This document shows positions 63,555 to 64,000 of a stretch of 64,000 nucleotides of DNA, piece after piece. The notes beneath the pieces are model-generated. The model was not told where the DNA came from. It saw nothing but the letters and a program-made list of their open reading frames with translations, and made no database searches. The number at the start of each line of letters is the position of its first letter. Position 1 is the stretch's first letter. A program made the position numbers and the translations under genes. Location: contig NZ_JARBFX010000008.1 in NCBI RefSeq assembly GCF_028863665.1, positions 186,001 to 250,000 on the forward strand, in the 5' to 3' direction. Source of the DNA: Aquabacter sediminis. GTDB lineage: Bacteria; Pseudomonadota; Alphaproteobacteria; Rhizobiales; Xanthobacteraceae.

Positions 63555-63578
63555 GAAACCCGTCCCCCGCCCGCCGGT

Positions 63579-64000
63579 TCAGGCCGGCGCGGCGGGGCTC
63601 AGCACCGGCGTCACCGTCACCTGCGCGCCCGGAATGAGGGCCTGCACCTCGCCCGCCACTTGGTCCGTCACCCCCTGCACGTCATCCATGCGGCGCTCCG
63701 GCGCAAATCCCAGAACCACGTCCACGCAAGGCATGTTGCCCGACAGGCGCGAGCGCACCGAAACCAGCGCATCGTAGCGGTCGAAATGGCGCACCAGGGC
63801 GCGGTTGATGAGGTGCTGCTGCTTTTCCTCCAGCGTCCGGTCCAGCAGCGAGGGCAGCGACTGCCGGGCCATGCTCACCGCCAATTGCACCATGACCAGG
63901 GCCACGAAGCCCGATCCCGCCACCTCCGCCACCAGCGCCACGGTGCCGCCAGGAAAGCTGGCATTCACGGTGAGCGCCACCAGCACGATGGCCGAGGAGA
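63579..64000 (-). CDS. cation diffusion facilitator, N-terminal part beyond window
   Basis: C-terminal 140 residues of a divalent-metal efflux protein. A membrane end (LVALTVNASFPGGTVALVAE) is followed by the cytosolic domain, which contains VRHFDRYDALVSVRSRLSGN, as in CDF/FieF proteins. The frame is open to the right edge, so the protein is incomplete here, not truncated. Metal specificity (Zn, Fe, Mn) needs the missing membrane sites. It is convergent with the sulfur-transport operon. Confidence 0.75.
   Translation of the reverse strand, partial: SSAIVLVALTVNASFPGGTVALVAEVAGSGFVALVMVQLAVSMARQSLPSLLDRTLEEKQQHLINRALVRHFDRYDALVSVRSRLSGNMPCVDVVLGFAPERRMDDVQGVTDQVAGEVQALIPGAQVTVTPVLSPAAPA

Overview
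The window is GC-rich chromosomal DNA of an alphaproteobacterium, most likely Hyphomicrobiales (Rhizobiales) and plausibly Xanthobacteraceae. The evidence is the gene order dapC-type aminotransferase, ftsK, lolA, xth; the System I cytochrome c maturation genes; a CycM-type membrane cytochrome c; a YejABEF-type importer; a PcaR-type IclR regulator with beta-ketoadipate genes; and an alphaproteobacterial prephenate dehydratase. The family assignment is inference. The left edge cuts aconitase (acnA) and the right edge cuts a cation efflux gene.

Region 1 (1-19.4 kb): acnA is divergent from ccmA-ccmB. ccmC-ccmD-ccmG lie about 15 kb away on the opposite strand, convergent with the septation gene yciB. 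Between the two halves are a DUF2254 membrane protein, a Kef-type antiporter, a YadGH-type ABC exporter, pirin, a hydroxyacyl-CoA dehydrogenase, an amine oxidase, farnesyl diphosphate synthase and mtgA. Inverting about 3.14-19.4 kb would rebuild one ccmABCDG operon, so an inversion breakpoint between ccmB and ccmC is likely. Inside this segment is an AT-rich two-gene cassette (8.68-11.25 kb): a P-loop ATPase with a zinc ribbon and a helix-hairpin-helix tail, followed 1 base later by a protein with an R-x4-H HEPN-RNase-like motif. This is the best candidate for an undescribed defence or stress system.

Region 2 (19.5-23 kb): a secreted or anchored adenosine deaminase-like protein, an unknown multi-pass membrane protein and a diguanylate cyclase.

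Region 3 (23.1-32.4 kb): a catabolic cluster. An IclR regulator and a lambda-crystallin-like dehydrogenase are divergent from pcaF, a solute-binding protein, catC, pcaI, pcaJ, a YciI protein, an SDR, a cyclase-family hydrolase and pcaD. Together catC, pcaD, pcaIJ and pcaF take muconolactone to succinyl-CoA and acetyl-CoA. catA and catB are absent, so the entry substrate is unknown. Two 15-bp near-palindromes flank the divergent promoter region.

Region 4 (32.4-41.5 kb): a YejABEF-type peptide/microcin importer with two tandem binding proteins and a Nudix hydrolase. A PIN toxin-antitoxin pair sits inside the operon, between yejE and yejF.

Region 5 (41.7-57.4 kb): housekeeping genes cycM, pheA, an NCS2 permease, nudC, xth, GDP-fucose synthase, lolA, ftsK, a dapC-like aminotransferase, a TetX-like flavin monooxygenase, ribF and a HAD phosphatase.

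Region 6 (57.6-64 kb): a secreted unknown, a lower-GC SGNH hydrolase with a lectin/LamG-like middle, murD outside any dcw cluster, a BigR-like ArsR repressor divergent from DUF2892 and two YeeE/YedE half-transporter genes, and the end of a cation diffusion facilitator. No rRNA, tRNA, CRISPR array or insertion sequence was recognised.
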